64,000 bases of DNA from JAIVJM01 sp963816985 (GCA_963816985.1 CAWFMF010000004.1:4836001-4900000); one strand, 5' to 3'; positions 33,495 through 43,283 are shown, counted from the first letter of the stretch. Numbers and translations are program-made. The notes: generated by a model not told the origin, from the sequence alone.

Positions 33495-36400
33495 TCACGG
33501 GCCGACCGTGAAGTAGCCCGCGGGCGCAGCGCCGCCGTTGGCCGAGCAGAAGGCGGCGGCTGCCGACGCCTGTGCGGCGACCGCTGCTGCTGCGCTCGCG
33601 CTGTTGCTCGCGGGGACAGTGACGGTCTTGCAGCTCACGGCGGTGTTGTTCGAGGCGTCAGTCGCCTTGACGACGACGAGGTAGACGCGACCGTTCAAGC
33701 CGCCGTCGCGCTCCCTGCGGAGCTTGAGCGTGCCGAGGCCGATGTCCAAGGCGTCAGGCGAGTGCGGGCCTGTCCCGTCGTCCTCGTCGGAGAAGACCGA
33801 GACCTGCAACGGCTGGAGGCCGGGGCAGCTATCGGAGGCCGTGGCCGAGAGCCCGACGTTAATCATCGCGTGGTTGAACGGCGGCCCCATCGTCGTGACG
33901 GCCACGGACGCGCTCACCGTCGGCGGCTGTGCGTCGTTGACGGTCACGGTCTGCGAGGCCGAGGCGGTGTTGCCGTTGGCGTCCGTCCCCGTCCAGGTGA
34001 TGGTGGTCGTGCCCACGGGGTACGGCGCGTTGAGCGGCTGCGAGTCGCTGCGCACGCCGACGACCGTCGAGCCGCCGCAGTTATCCGTCACGCTCGCCGT
34101 GCCGGGGTTGACCGTCGCCGAGCAGGAGTTCGCGTCGGCGTTGGTGACGATGTTGGCCGGCGGCGTGACCACCGGCGGCGTGTTGTCAATGACGGTCACG
34201 GTCTGCGTGGCCATGCCCGTGTTGCCCGCCGCGTCCGTCGCCGTGTAGTTGACGTTGGTCGTGCCGACGGGGAAGAAGTTCCCCGCCGGGACGCCCGTGC
34301 GGTTGACCGCGAGTGCGCCCTCGCAGCCGTCCGTCGCCGACGCCGTGCCGAGCGTCGCGTCAGAGACGACCGTGCCGCAGGAGGAGGCTCCGGGGCCGGT
34401 CATGACGACGACGTTGGCGGGCGGGGTGACGACCGGCTTGACCGTGTCAACGACGTTGACGATGACCGTGTCCTGCGAAGACGCGCCCGACGGGTCGGTC
34501 ACCGTCAGCGTGATGGTGTGCGAGCCGTTCGCGAGACTGACGACGAGCGTCTGCCCCGTGCCGAGCGCCGTCATGCCCTCAGACCATGCGAAGGTCAAAG
34601 GCGTGTCGCCGTCCGGGTCGCTCGACAGCGAGCCGTCGAGCGTCGCGGAAGCCTGACCGTTCGAGCACTCCAACGTCTGGTCGGCCCCGGCGTTGGCGAC
34701 CGGAGGCTCGTTGCAGCCGCCGTCGGTGTGGCCGCCGGTCTCGGTGTGGCCGCTCAACTTCCAGATGTCCTTACCCGAAGGGCCGGGCAGGGCTTCGAGC
34801 ACGAAGGCGATGTCGTAATCGCCCACTTGCTCGACGCCGAACAGGAACCGGAGGTTGACGGATGCGCCGTTGGCGAGCGGCGAGCCGAGCGTGACCGCGA
34901 GCGACGAGTTGACCGCGCCGCCGAGGGCTTGCGCGGGAGGCGTCTCGACCGTCGTCCCCTGCACCGCGACGGGGCCGCCCGCCGTCGAGACGCTGATTGC
35001 GCCGGAGGTGAGGGCACGCAGGTCAGCCGCGCCCACACCAGCCGGGAAGGTCGAGAGGTCAACGACGCGGAACCGCAGCGTCGTGACCGGAGCGCCCGTG
35101 TTGTTCGTGAACACGCGGCGGAAGTCGAGCGTGCCGTTTGTGCCGTTCGTGACGACTGTCGCGTCGCGGACAACGTTCGGCGCGCTCGCGTTCGAGACGG
35201 TCGGGTCAACGAGCGCACGACCGAAGAGCTGCGAGCCCGCAGGCGCGGCGCAGGGGACAGGCCCGGTCGGGCTCGCCCCTCCTTCCGGCCCCGGAGCGCC
35301 GAGCACCGGCGTGTTGCCGCCGACCGGCGTGGCCGGCGTGGTCGAGACGACCACGAAGTCAGCCGCGTTGTCGCCCGTGTCGTGCGTCAGGCCGAGCGTG
35401 ACCTTGCGCACGAAGCTGTACTCGGACGTGCTGCCAGCCGCCGCCGGGAGGTTGTTGCCCTCGCGGAGCAGCTCGCAGTTGTCGCCCGTGTTCGCGCCGA
35501 AGCCGACGGCGTCGAGACGATTCACGGAGCTGACGTTCACAAGGTTCGTCGTGGTGAAGAGGCCGACGTTGCGGTCGTCCTCGATGTCGGCGGAGAGCGC
35601 GGTGTCGCTCGCGCCGTATGCGCCGAGGCTGTAAGCCGAGCCCGTCAGCAGGTAGTTTCCGCGCGCGCGGATGACCGTGCCGTTCGGGATGACGCCGACG
35701 ACGACCGGAGTCGTCGCGCAGCCCGCGCCGCTCTTGACGATTGACCAGCCCGTGGAGCCGTCCGAAGACGCGACCGTGATGTCGGCATCGGTCGCGTTGA
35801 GCAGCTCGACGAAGTCGTCGCCCGAACCGGCGGGGCCGCTCGTGCGAAGCTCCGAGATGATGACGGCGCTCGCCACCGACTCGTCGGTGATAGTGCCCGT
35901 CGCCGAGCCGTCGCCGATGACGCCGTTCGTCGGGACGGAGAGGTTGACGAGGAAGTGCTCGTCGCCCTCACCCGCGTTGATGTCGGCCAAGACGGGGACG
36001 TTGACGGTCTGCACGGTCTCGCCCACGGCGAAGGTGACAGTGCCGCTCGTCGTCGTGTAGTCCGCCCCGGCGGTCGCCGGGTTCGCGCCGCCGCTCGCGG
36101 TCGTGTAGTTGACCGAGACGGCGTGCGTGAACGCGTGCGAGAGCGAGACGGTGAACGTCATGTTTGCCGAGCCCGAAGCCGGTTCGGCGGCTGTGCCGTC
36201 GTTAATGTTAATCGTCGGCGGCAGGAGTATCGGCGTCACGGTCGGGTCTGCCCCGCCCGGCTCTGACGGGTCGTCGGTCAGGACGCTGATGCCGCCGTCG
36301 GCGGTCACCGTGCCCTGATTCGAGACCTGCGCCGGACTGCCCGTGAACGGGTCGGCGACCGTCACCTGGAAGGTGATGGTGACCGAATCGCCCGCGCGGA

Positions 36401-39400
36401 GCGTGCCGATGGGGATGGTGATGGTCTCGCCCGCGAGCGTCGGCATGACCGGCGCGGCGGCGCGGACGGTCTTCGACGTTTCGCCGCTCTCGACGAGGCC
36501 CGCGCCGAGCAACTGGCCGCGCTCGGAGTTGGCGAAGCCGCGCGGAATCTTGTTGAGTGAAGCGAACTCGCGGTCAGCCGAGAAGCCTTCGGAGGCGTTC
36601 GGCTGCGCCGGGGCCGCCGTCTCGGTCGCGGCGAGTTGCTGCCGCATCGCGTTGTTGTCTTCGACGGGCAGGTTCAGCGACGCGAACGAGGGCTGCGTGC
36701 AGGGCGCGCCGCCCGGAGAGTTGACGTAGCCGCCGCCGGTCGGGACGGTGTTGGCGACGTTGACGGTGGTGAACTGGTTGTTCTTAATCCCGGTCGGGGC
36801 CGTGCGGAGGTAGTTGCCGACCGCCGTGTTGTCGTTGTTCGCGCCCACGTAGCCGGGCAGTTGGACGGTCGTCGCCTGCCGCTGGCGGAAGCGGATGTCC
36901 GCGCTGTTGGCCGAGGGCGCGCCTTTCCCCGCAGCCGTGAGGATGTTGTTCTTCACGTCGAAGCAGGTGGTGAAGTTGTCCGTGCCGACGGTGCCGTTGT
37001 TGAGATGCAGGCCGTTGAAGTTGGTGTTGATCGCGCCGGGCGTGTTGGCCGTGTTGCCGTCAACGGTGATGTTGGCGTTGACGGCCTTGCCCTGACGGTC
37101 GCCGAGGCTGAAGAAGATGGCGTGGTTGTTGTACTCGAAGACCTGATTATTGATGACGACGAGCGCGTCGAGGTCTCCGCCGCCGTTCGACTCGATCTGG
37201 ATGCCGCTGGCCGAGGTCGAGCCGGAGTTGACGACGCCCGCGATGCCGACGACGTTGTTGCGGACGTAGCCCTGTATGTCGCCCTGGTCGGGCGCGGGGG
37301 CCGCGGTGCCGGAGGCGTTGACGAGGAGCGCCGTGCCCACGGCGTCGCGGAAGGTGTTGCCGTCAACGTCCAGATTCATCACGCCGCTCGACGCAATCCT
37401 GACGCCGCCGCCCGCCGCCACGATGGCCGTGTGGTTGTTCGAGATGGCGTTCGTCTTGACATTCAGCGTCATCGTCGAGCCGAAGGTGGTGCTCGCGTCG
37501 AGGGGGTTGTCCTTCGCGGCGGTGACCGAGCCGTTCTGCACGGTCAGGGTCATGTTGGCCGTGCCCTGCGACTCGAACCGCAGGGCGTCGCCGCCTTCGG
37601 GGACGGAGGTCTGCGAGATGGTGCAGTCGTCGAAGGTGAAGCCCGCGAGCGTGCCCGTCGTGTTCAGGAGATTGACGGTGTTCTCCCAGCCGCCGTGCAG
37701 GAAGCTGCTCTTGACGAGGTTCGTGCCCGTCGTCTCGGTGAAGTAGAGGCTGCCCTCGTCGAAAGCGCCGCTCGTGCCGTTCACGCCGTTGACGGTGCTG
37801 TACTCCATCGTGAAGTTCGACACGCCGAGGCCGCGGATGGCGTAGTTCTGGTGGTCGTTGAGCTGCACGCGGCGGAGCGTCACCTCGTCGGCGTTCTCAA
37901 GGCGGATGCCGATGCCGGAGGTCGCGCCGTTCGCGCCCACGGTGTTGGCAATCGTGCCGCCCGTGCCGTTGCCGCCGTCGGCGGTGTTCAGGCCGTCGCC
38001 GTTGACGACGAAGCCGACCGACGCGCCGGGGCCGTTGGTGTTGGTCAGGAGGATGCCGTTCGAGTCGCCGTTGGCCGAGACGCTGGTGAGCGTCATGTTG
38101 AGCGGCGAGCGCGAGGCGCTGGACGCGCCCGCGACCTCGACGGCGACGGCGTTGGTCGTCACGACCGTGCCGCTCGAAGAGGAGATGGTGCCGCCGTTGT
38201 TCGTCGCGTGCACGGCGCGCTGGCCCGCGTCGGGCGCAACGTCGAGGTCGGTGAAGGTCAGGCCGGCGGAGTTGCCCGTGAGCAGCACGCCGGTCGCGTC
38301 GGAGCCGTTGACCGCCGTGTTGCCGAAGGAGGCCGAGCCCGCGACGTTGTTGACGCGGACGCCGTTCTGGTTGCTGTCGGTCGAGAAGGTCGTGGCGATG
38401 GTGATGTTGGCGGTGATGTCCTCGATGTCAATCGCCGCGCCGTTCGTCGAGCTGACGGCGCTGCCGCCGCCCGTCATGTTGAGCGTGAAAGCGACCGCGC
38501 TGTCGGCGACGAGGCCGCGCGCGCCCGACGCGGTGGTGTTGAGCTGGACGGCGGCGTTGAAGGTGACAGCGCCCGCGTTGCCCAGCAGCACGACGGCGTC
38601 CGTCCCGCCGTTCGTCCCCGAAACGGTCGAGCCGGGGCCGAAGGTGACGGTTCCGCCCGCGCGGTTCTGGATGTCAACGACTCGCCCGACGTTCTGGCTG
38701 ACGGTCGTGTTGTTGAAGTTGATGGCGTTCGAGCCGCCGTTGACGAGAACCGCCGTGCCGGTGCTGTTGGACACGACCGTGCTGTCGGTCATGGACAGCA
38801 CGCCTGCCTGATTCAGGAGGTTGACGCCGTTGGCGGAGCCGCTGGCGCTCGCGCCGACGTTGTCAATCGTGGTCGCGCCGGCGGCGCTGCCGAAGATGGC
38901 GCTCGCGCCGGGCGCGCTGGCGCTCGCGTTGAGGTGCATCACGACGTCGCTGTTGGCGAGCGTGATGACATCACCCGACGCGTTCGCCAGCGTCGGCCTG
39001 CTCATGGCCGCCGGGCGCGGGGCGCTGTGCGGCGGCACGCTGATGCCGAAGGAGGTGAGCGCCGCGTCGAGGCCGATGCCCTGCCCGACGAGCCGCTGGT
39101 TGTCTTCCAGCAGAATCCCGCCGCCGTAGGGGCCGCTGCCCTCAAGGACGTAAATCACGTCGAAGGGCTCGTCCGGGTCGCTGCCGTTGCTCACGTTGGC
39201 GAGACTGTTGAAGGGGCTCGTCAGGCGACCGTCGCCCGCAGGCGCGGCGTTGTCCACGAACCAGACCATCTCGTTGACGGTGAAGTTGGCGGTCGCCGTG
39301 TCGGTCTTGCCCGTCGGGTCGGTGACGGTGTAGGTGAACGAGTCGGGGCCTTCGTATCCGGCGGGCGGGTTGTAGCTGAAGCTGCCGTCGGCGTTGACGG

Positions 39401-39959
39401 TCACGTTGCCGCCCTGCGCCGAGGTGCTCGGCCCTGAGGCCGTGAGCCCCGCGCTGCTGCACGGGCCGCCGTTGTCGGGGTCGCAGTCGTTGGCGAGCAG
39501 GCCCCCGGCGGCGTTCGGCTGTATCTGGACGTTGCCGAGGACGTTGTAGCTGTCGTCCGACGCGATGGGCTGCGTCGCCACCGAGCCGGGGACGAGCGTC
39601 GTGTTCGCGTCAACGGTGTCGGTGAACGTGACGTTGGTGGCGTCGGTCCCGTTGTTGGTGATGGTGACGTTGTAGGTAATCGTGTCGCCCGGCTCGGCCT
39701 TGCCGTCGCCGTCGGGGTCGGCGAAAGAGTCGGTCTTGGTGGCGGTCAGCGAGGGGACGAGGGGCGCGGCGAGAGCGGCGCTCGGCGCGACCTTCACGGA
39801 CTCCGAAGGATTAGTCCGCCCCCTGTCCGACGCCGCGAGGGCGGGCCGGGCCGGGAGGACGGGGATGAGAATGAGTGCGGTTGTGAGCAGTGAAGAGAGC
39901 GTGACGGAGAGCAGAGATTTTTTCAGGGGGACACAGTTTTGGGGTGTACTTCCGCGCAT
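33495..39959 (-). CDS. Giant modular surface/secreted protein (DUF11, beta-helix, Calx-beta, lamin-tail, PKD, HYR domains)
   Basis: The 2154-residue protein starts with a signal peptide (SLLTTALILIPVLPARPALA). Domains in order, with rough positions: DUF11-like at 70-150 (GDTITYNVTITNNGTDATNV); cadherin/VCBS-like at 150-230; and a right-handed beta-helix from about 230 to 1050. Then come Calx-beta at about 1250 (AGADYTTTSGTVTFAVGETV), a lamin-tail domain at about 1365 (VIISELRTSGPAGSGDDFVE), PKD at about 1745 and two HYR domains at about 1840-2005. There is no LPxTG or type IX tail. It is a large exported protein, probably an adhesin or S-layer-like component. AGGAG lies 10 nt before the ATG. 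Confidence 0.88.
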   Translation of the reverse strand: MRGSTPQNCVPLKKSLLSVTLSSLLTTALILIPVLPARPALAASDRGRTNPSESVKVAPSAALAAPLVPSLTATKTDSFADPDGDGKAEPGDTITYNVTITNNGTDATNVTFTDTVDANTTLVPGSVATQPIASDDSYNVLGNVQIQPNAAGGLLANDCDPDNGGPCSSAGLTASGPSTSAQGGNVTVNADGSFSYNPPAGYEGPDSFTYTVTDPTGKTDTATANFTVNEMVWFVDNAAPAGDGRLTSPFNSLANVSNGSDPDEPFDVIYVLEGSGPYGGGILLEDNQRLVGQGIGLDAALTSFGISVPPHSAPRPAAMSRPTLANASGDVITLANSDVVMHLNASASAPGASAIFGSAAGATTIDNVGASASGSANGVNLLNQAGVLSMTDSTVVSNSTGTAVLVNGGSNAINFNNTTVSQNVGRVVDIQNRAGGTVTFGPGSTVSGTNGGTDAVVLLGNAGAVTFNAAVQLNTTASGARGLVADSAVAFTLNMTGGGSAVSSTNGAAIDIEDITANITIATTFSTDSNQNGVRVNNVAGSASFGNTAVNGSDATGVLLTGNSAGLTFTDLDVAPDAGQRAVHATNNGGTISSSSGTVVTTNAVAVEVAGASSASRSPLNMTLTSVSANGDSNGILLTNTNGPGASVGFVVNGDGLNTADGGNGTGGTIANTVGANGATSGIGIRLENADEVTLRRVQLNDHQNYAIRGLGVSNFTMEYSTVNGVNGTSGAFDEGSLYFTETTGTNLVKSSFLHGGWENTVNLLNTTGTLAGFTFDDCTISQTSVPEGGDALRFESQGTANMTLTVQNGSVTAAKDNPLDASTTFGSTMTLNVKTNAISNNHTAIVAAGGGVRIASSGVMNLDVDGNTFRDAVGTALLVNASGTAAPAPDQGDIQGYVRNNVVGIAGVVNSGSTSASGIQIESNGGGDLDALVVINNQVFEYNNHAIFFSLGDRQGKAVNANITVDGNTANTPGAINTNFNGLHLNNGTVGTDNFTTCFDVKNNILTAAGKGAPSANSADIRFRQRQATTVQLPGYVGANNDNTAVGNYLRTAPTGIKNNQFTTVNVANTVPTGGGYVNSPGGAPCTQPSFASLNLPVEDNNAMRQQLAATETAAPAQPNASEGFSADREFASLNKIPRGFANSERGQLLGAGLVESGETSKTVRAAAPVMPTLAGETITIPIGTLRAGDSVTITFQVTVADPFTGSPAQVSNQGTVTADGGISVLTDDPSEPGGADPTVTPILLPPTININDGTAAEPASGSANMTFTVSLSHAFTHAVSVNYTTASGGANPATAGADYTTTSGTVTFAVGETVQTVNVPVLADINAGEGDEHFLVNLSVPTNGVIGDGSATGTITDESVASAVIISELRTSGPAGSGDDFVELLNATDADITVASSDGSTGWSIVKSGAGCATTPVVVGVIPNGTVIRARGNYLLTGSAYSLGAYGASDTALSADIEDDRNVGLFTTTNLVNVSSVNRLDAVGFGANTGDNCELLREGNNLPAAAGSTSEYSFVRKVTLGLTHDTGDNAADFVVVSTTPATPVGGNTPVLGAPGPEGGASPTGPVPCAAPAGSQLFGRALVDPTVSNASAPNVVRDATVVTNGTNGTLDFRRVFTNNTGAPVTTLRFRVVDLSTFPAGVGAADLRALTSGAISVSTAGGPVAVQGTTVETPPAQALGGAVNSSLAVTLGSPLANGASVNLRFLFGVEQVGDYDIAFVLEALPGPSGKDIWKLSGHTETGGHTDGGCNEPPVANAGADQTLECSNGQASATLDGSLSSDPDGDTPLTFAWSEGMTALGTGQTLVVSLANGSHTITLTVTDPSGASSQDTVIVNVVDTVKPVVTPPANVVVMTGPGASSCGTVVSDATLGTASATDGCEGALAVNRTGVPAGNFFPVGTTNVNYTATDAAGNTGMATQTVTVIDNTPPVVTPPANIVTNADANSCSATVNPGTASVTDNCGGSTVVGVRSDSQPLNAPYPVGTTTITWTGTDANGNTASASQTVTVNDAQPPTVSASVAVTTMGPPFNHAMINVGLSATASDSCPGLQPLQVSVFSDEDDGTGPHSPDALDIGLGTLKLRRERDGGLNGRVYLVVVKATDASNNTAVSCKTVTVPASNSASAAAAVAAQASAAAAFCSANGGAAPAGYFTVGP

Positions 39960-40350
39960 TGGGTTTTACTCCTAGAGGGTGTTGAGTCGGGAAACAAATG
40001 GGAGCGTCTCTGAAAGAGGTTTAGGTGAAGTGCAAAAGCAAGGACGAACGGTGCGAGGCTAACGCGAAGACCGAAATCAGGATGGAAAGACTTACCGACT
40101 GACGAAAACTTATTTTGGGAGCGCCACAATAATCCCAACTGTGTCGGCGCGTCAACCTTTTTCTTTGCGGCCCCCGACTTCTCTTAAAATTGAACACTTG
40201 CGGGCCGCCGTTGTCGCGCGCGGTTGTGGCGGATGTGCCGCAGGTCTTCAGCTTCTTTGTCGCCGACGCGCCACAGGTTCGCGCCCCGGACTCGGCGCGG
40301 CGCGGATAAATCCACGCGCTCGAAGCGGCACGGGCCTTGCACCTTAATTT
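39960..40350. other. Intergenic region between divergent surface-protein and lpxC genes
   Basis: These 391 bases lie between divergent starts and must contain both promoters. No clear -35/-10 pair was picked out. The segment 40200-40300 contains a roughly 21-nt imperfect tandem on the minus strand (ACCTGTGGCGCGTCGGCGAC and ACCTGCGGCACATCCGCCAC). No convincing coding sequence was seen. Confidence 0.5.
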
Positions 40351-41295
40351 ATGATCGAACAAGCGAGCGCGCGGCCAACGGCGCGCGAGGGTGAAAGGCT
40401 CGGACGCCTCATTTTGATTAAACAGACGACCATCGCACGGCCCGCCGAGACGAGCGGGCTCGGTTTGCACACGGCTGCGCCCGTCCAGCTCCGCCTGCGG
40501 CCTGCGCCCCCCGACACCGGCCACATCTTCGTCCGCACAGACCTCGACAACTTCGAGATTCCCGCCTCGGTCGAGTGCATCGCGCATTGCAGCTACGCGA
40601 CGACGCTGATGCAGAAGGGCGTCATGCTCTCGACGGTCGAGCACCTTCTGGCCGCGCTCCGTGGCTTGGGCGTGGATAACGCCTACGTCGAGGTTGACAA
40701 CCTTGAGCTGCCCATCATGGACGGCTCGTCGGACGCCTTCACGGAGATGATCGAGCGCGCAGGCGTCGTCGAGCAGCCCGCCGCGCGCCGCGCCTTGAGA
40801 GTGCGCGAGCGCGTCTCGGTCGAGCAGGGCGAACGCCGCGTCTCGGTCGAGCCGTTCGAGGGCTGCGAGATAGACTGCACGATTGACTTCCGCCACCCGC
40901 TCATCGGCGTCCAGCACTACCGCTTCGACGCGCTCGACCCCGAAGGCTTCGCGCGCGAGATTTCCCCGGCCCGCACCTTCGGCTTCACCGAAGAGATTGA
41001 AGCCCTGCGACGCGCGAACCTCATCCGCGGCGGCTCGCTCGACAACGCCATCGTGCTGACGCCCGACGGGATGCTCAACGAGACCCCTCTGCGCCGCCCG
41101 GACGAATTCGTCCGCCACAAGATACTCGACATCATCGGCGACCTCGCGCTCCTCGGCATGCCGCTCCTCGGCCTCGTCCGCGCCGAGCGCAGCGGCCACC
41201 TCCTCCACGCCTCGCTGATGTCGAAGCTCCTCCGCGACGACTCCGCATGGGAGATCGTGGACATGCCCGTCGCCCACCTCGCCAACGCTAGATAA
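40351..41295 (+). CDS. lpxC: UDP-3-O-acyl-N-acetylglucosamine deacetylase
   Basis: The 314-residue protein has the LpxC signatures. TTIARPAETSGLGLHTAAPV is at the start, the zinc ligand His is in MLSTVEHLLAALRGLGVDNA, LPIMDGSSDAF follows, and the second zinc site is DEFVRHKILDIIGDLALLG. The catalytic base region is SGHLLHASLMSKLL. It performs the committed step of lipid A synthesis in the cytoplasm, which places this organism among outer-membrane bacteria. Its partner gene kdsD lies convergently 750 bp away. Confidence 0.95.
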   Translation: MIEQASARPTAREGERLGRLILIKQTTIARPAETSGLGLHTAAPVQLRLRPAPPDTGHIFVRTDLDNFEIPASVECIAHCSYATTLMQKGVMLSTVEHLLAALRGLGVDNAYVEVDNLELPIMDGSSDAFTEMIERAGVVEQPAARRALRVRERVSVEQGERRVSVEPFEGCEIDCTIDFRHPLIGVQHYRFDALDPEGFAREISPARTFGFTEEIEALRRANLIRGGSLDNAIVLTPDGMLNETPLRRPDEFVRHKILDIIGDLALLGMPLLGLVRAERSGHLLHASLMSKLLRDDSAWEIVDMPVAHLANAR

Positions 41296-41360
41296 GTTCA
41301 AGGTTCAAAGTTCAAAGTTCAAGACGAGTTCTTAACTTTGAACCTTGAACTTTGAACTTC
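41293..41360. repeat. Heptad-built hairpin, TTCAAAG words
   Basis: The left arm is TTCAAGG, TTCAAAG, TTCAAAG, TTCAAGA. GTTCAAGGTTCAAAGTT (41296-41312) pairs with AACTTTGAACCTTGAAC (41334-41350). It lies between convergent genes. Confidence 0.8.
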
Positions 41361-41369
41361 TGAACTCTT

Positions 41370-42038
41370 TTATTGTTGGACGATTTCGTAGAGGATGCGG
41401 AGGCGGAGTTCCTTGCCGGTGACTTCGTGGCGGATTTCGCGTGCGCGGAGGCGGAGGTCGGTGTTGGGGGTGACGGGGAGGCGGGCTCCGAGTTGTTCGG
41501 CGCGGAGGATTTGGACGGGGTTGACGCGCTCGTTGATGGCGTCCTGCACGAGCCCGGTGACGCCGCCGCCCAATGCCGAGGGCACGTTCTTCAAGCTTAC
41601 CTGCCGGACGACGATGCGCGCGTTAAAGGTCTGCCGCTCCTTGTCGAATTCGAGGTTGAGAAGGGCGTCGGCAAAGCCCTCGAACCGCAGGCAGCCGACG
41701 AGCGGCGCGTCGTAAGAGCCCCGGAAGGCGACGCGCGCGTTGACCGTGCCGTCGGCGAAGCGCACCGCCGTCCGCCCGCCCTTCGCCTCGCGCAGGAGCG
41801 TTATCTCGCTCGGACACTTCGCGCTCCCGCCGCGTGAGAGCGGGAACGTCGGCGGCTCCGGCTGCGAGGTGATGGCGTCCAGCAGAGAGTTCAAAAACTC
41901 TTCGTTCAGCACGAGGACGACTTCGCCCGCCGGACTGACGCGCTCGGCGCGCGCCGACGCGTGAGCGTTGACCGTCAGCATCAGGCACGCGCAGGCGAAC
42001 GCCGCCGCGCCCCCCACCCTCTTCATTCTTAATTTCAT
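41370..42038 (-). CDS. Exported protein of unknown function, downstream of kdsD
   Basis: The 222-residue protein has a signal peptide (GGAAAFACACLMLTVNAHAS). The mature chain includes VVLVLNEEFLNSLLDAITSQ, VRFADGTVNARVAFRGSYD, FDKERQTFNARIVVRQVSL and TGLVQDAINERVNPVQIL. The mix of a long helix and extended beta strands ending in an amphipathic helix recalls lipid-transfer (TULIP or AsmA-tail-like) proteins, but I do not recognise a family. It starts 8 nt after kdsD, so it may serve LPS or outer-membrane assembly. Confidence 0.65.
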   Translation of the reverse strand: MKLRMKRVGGAAAFACACLMLTVNAHASARAERVSPAGEVVLVLNEEFLNSLLDAITSQPEPPTFPLSRGGSAKCPSEITLLREAKGGRTAVRFADGTVNARVAFRGSYDAPLVGCLRFEGFADALLNLEFDKERQTFNARIVVRQVSLKNVPSALGGGVTGLVQDAINERVNPVQILRAEQLGARLPVTPNTDLRLRAREIRHEVTGKELRLRILYEIVQQ

Positions 42039-42046
42039 CTCTGCTC

Positions 42047-43027
42047 TTAGAGTCCGCTGCGCACGATGTCGTGGAGGCGGAGGAGGCCGACCGCGCGCCC
42101 GCCATCTTCGACGACGGGCAGGACGGAGATTTGCGAGGGCCGGTTCTCCATCAACTGGAGCGCCGCGTGCGCGAGCAGCTCAGGAGAGACGACGATGGGC
42201 TCGCGCGTCATCATCGCCTCGCTCCTGAGCTTGTCGAGTTCCGAAAGGTTCGCCGTCTGCAAAGTTCGTCGCACGTCGCCGTCCGTGATGATGCCGACTA
42301 AGCTCCCGCCCGCGTCGAGGACGTTGACTGCTCCGAGCCCGCCCCGGCTAATCTCGCGCACGACTTCGAGCAGCGGCGCGTCCGCCGCGACGCTCGGACA
42401 TTCGTCGCCGCCGTGCATCAGGTCGCAGACCTTGATCGTCAGGCGCTTGCCCAGACGCCCGCCCGGATGATTCAAGGCGTAGTCCTCCGGCGTCACACGC
42501 TTGACCTGCATCAAGGTCATCGCTAAGGCGTCGCCGATGGCCAGAGCGACGGTCGTGCTTGTCGTCGGCGCGAGGTTGAGAGGGCACGCCTCCTGCTCGA
42601 CCGACGCGTCGAGGACGACGGTCGCGCGCTTCGCTAAGGTCGAGTTGAGGTTGCCGACGACGGCGATGACGGGCGTCTTCCGATGTTGAAGGAAGGGCAG
42701 AAGCTCGACGACCTCGGCGGTCTCGCCGCTGTTGCTCAAGACGACGGCCACGTCCTCGCCCGTCACCATCCCGATGCCGCCGTGGAGGGCGTCCGAGGGG
42801 TGGAGGAAGACGGCCACCGTGCCCGTGCTCGTCAGCGTGGCGGCGATCTTCTGCGCGATGTTGCCGGACTTGCCGACGCCGACCAGAACGACCTTGCCGC
42901 GGCACGCCGCGAGCAGCCCGATGGCGCGCTCGACCTCGACGCGTCCGAGACGGGCGGCGGTCTGCGCGATGGCCTCGGCTTCCATGCGGAGCAGGCTCAA
43001 GACCTGCTCGAAGTGAGTCTCTTTCAT
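42047..43027 (-). CDS. kdsD: D-arabinose 5-phosphate isomerase (KpsF/GutQ/KdsD family)
   Basis: The start ATG 43027 gives the family's usual length of about 326 residues. The SIS domain carries VVLVGVGKSGNIAQKIAATL, FLHPSDALHGGIGMVTGEDV and VVLSNSGETAEVVELLPFL. Two CBS domains follow (LLEVVREISRGGLGAVNVLD, and MTREPIVVSPELLAHAALQ). It converts ribulose 5-phosphate to arabinose 5-phosphate for Kdo and so for LPS. It leads an operon with the exported protein gene 8 nt downstream, possibly also with the small basic gene 43 nt upstream. Confidence 0.93.
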   Translation of the reverse strand: MKETHFEQVLSLLRMEAEAIAQTAARLGRVEVERAIGLLAACRGKVVLVGVGKSGNIAQKIAATLTSTGTVAVFLHPSDALHGGIGMVTGEDVAVVLSNSGETAEVVELLPFLQHRKTPVIAVVGNLNSTLAKRATVVLDASVEQEACPLNLAPTTSTTVALAIGDALAMTLMQVKRVTPEDYALNHPGGRLGKRLTIKVCDLMHGGDECPSVAADAPLLEVVREISRGGLGAVNVLDAGGSLVGIITDGDVRRTLQTANLSELDKLRSEAMMTREPIVVSPELLAHAALQLMENRPSQISVLPVVEDGGRAVGLLRLHDIVRSGL

Positions 43028-43070
43028 CTGTTCCGTGCGGGGAATTATGGGAAGCAAAAGTGGCCGGAGT

Positions 43071-43232
43071 TTAGCCTCGCTTTTTCTCCGGCTTCGCCGT
43101 AAAACCACGGCTCGGAGTCCGTGGCGTATTCTTGGCGGGAGGCGAGAAAGGCTGTTCCTGACGATTGTCCGCCCGCTCGCCGATTTCCTTCCGGATGGCT
43201 TCCTTCAAACGTTTTTTCGCTCGTTTCTTCAT
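43071..43232 (-). CDS. Small basic protein (53 aa), possible leaderless gene upstream of kdsD
   Basis: An ATG at 43232 opens MKKRAKKRLKEAIRKEIGER followed by a Pro/Lys-rich tail ending PEKKRG and a TAA. The frame is highly basic with a predicted amphipathic N-terminal helix. A consensus TATAAT on the minus strand ends 7 nt before the ATG, so the transcript would start at or next to the start codon. No Shine-Dalgarno is seen. It lies 43 nt before kdsD on the same strand. The family is unknown and the coding call is tentative. Confidence 0.45.
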   Translation of the reverse strand: MKKRAKKRLKEAIRKEIGERADNRQEQPFSPPAKNTPRTPSRGFTAKPEKKRG

Positions 43233-43239
43233 GGCAGAG

Positions 43240-43245
43240 ATTATA
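43240..43245 (-). promoter_or_regulatory. Consensus -10 box (TATAAT), minus strand
   Basis: TATAAT reads on the minus strand at 43245-43240. The -35 region is weak (TTCACC about 19-20 nt upstream). The spacing to ATG 43232 predicts a leaderless mRNA. Confidence 0.5.
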
Positions 43246-43283
43246 CAGTAGACGCGCGGGATAAGGTGAAAGGGTGTTGAAGG

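Noticed and set aside
36636..39437. A 933-codon open frame on the plus strand
   Set aside because: It is the opposite strand of the giant surface protein gene, is rich in Arg/Val/Ala/Asp as GC-rich antisense frames are, and has no domain pattern.
40021..41301. A 426-codon minus-strand frame opposite lpxC
   Set aside because: It is antisense to lpxC, which has all its catalytic motifs; the tail runs into intergenic repeats.
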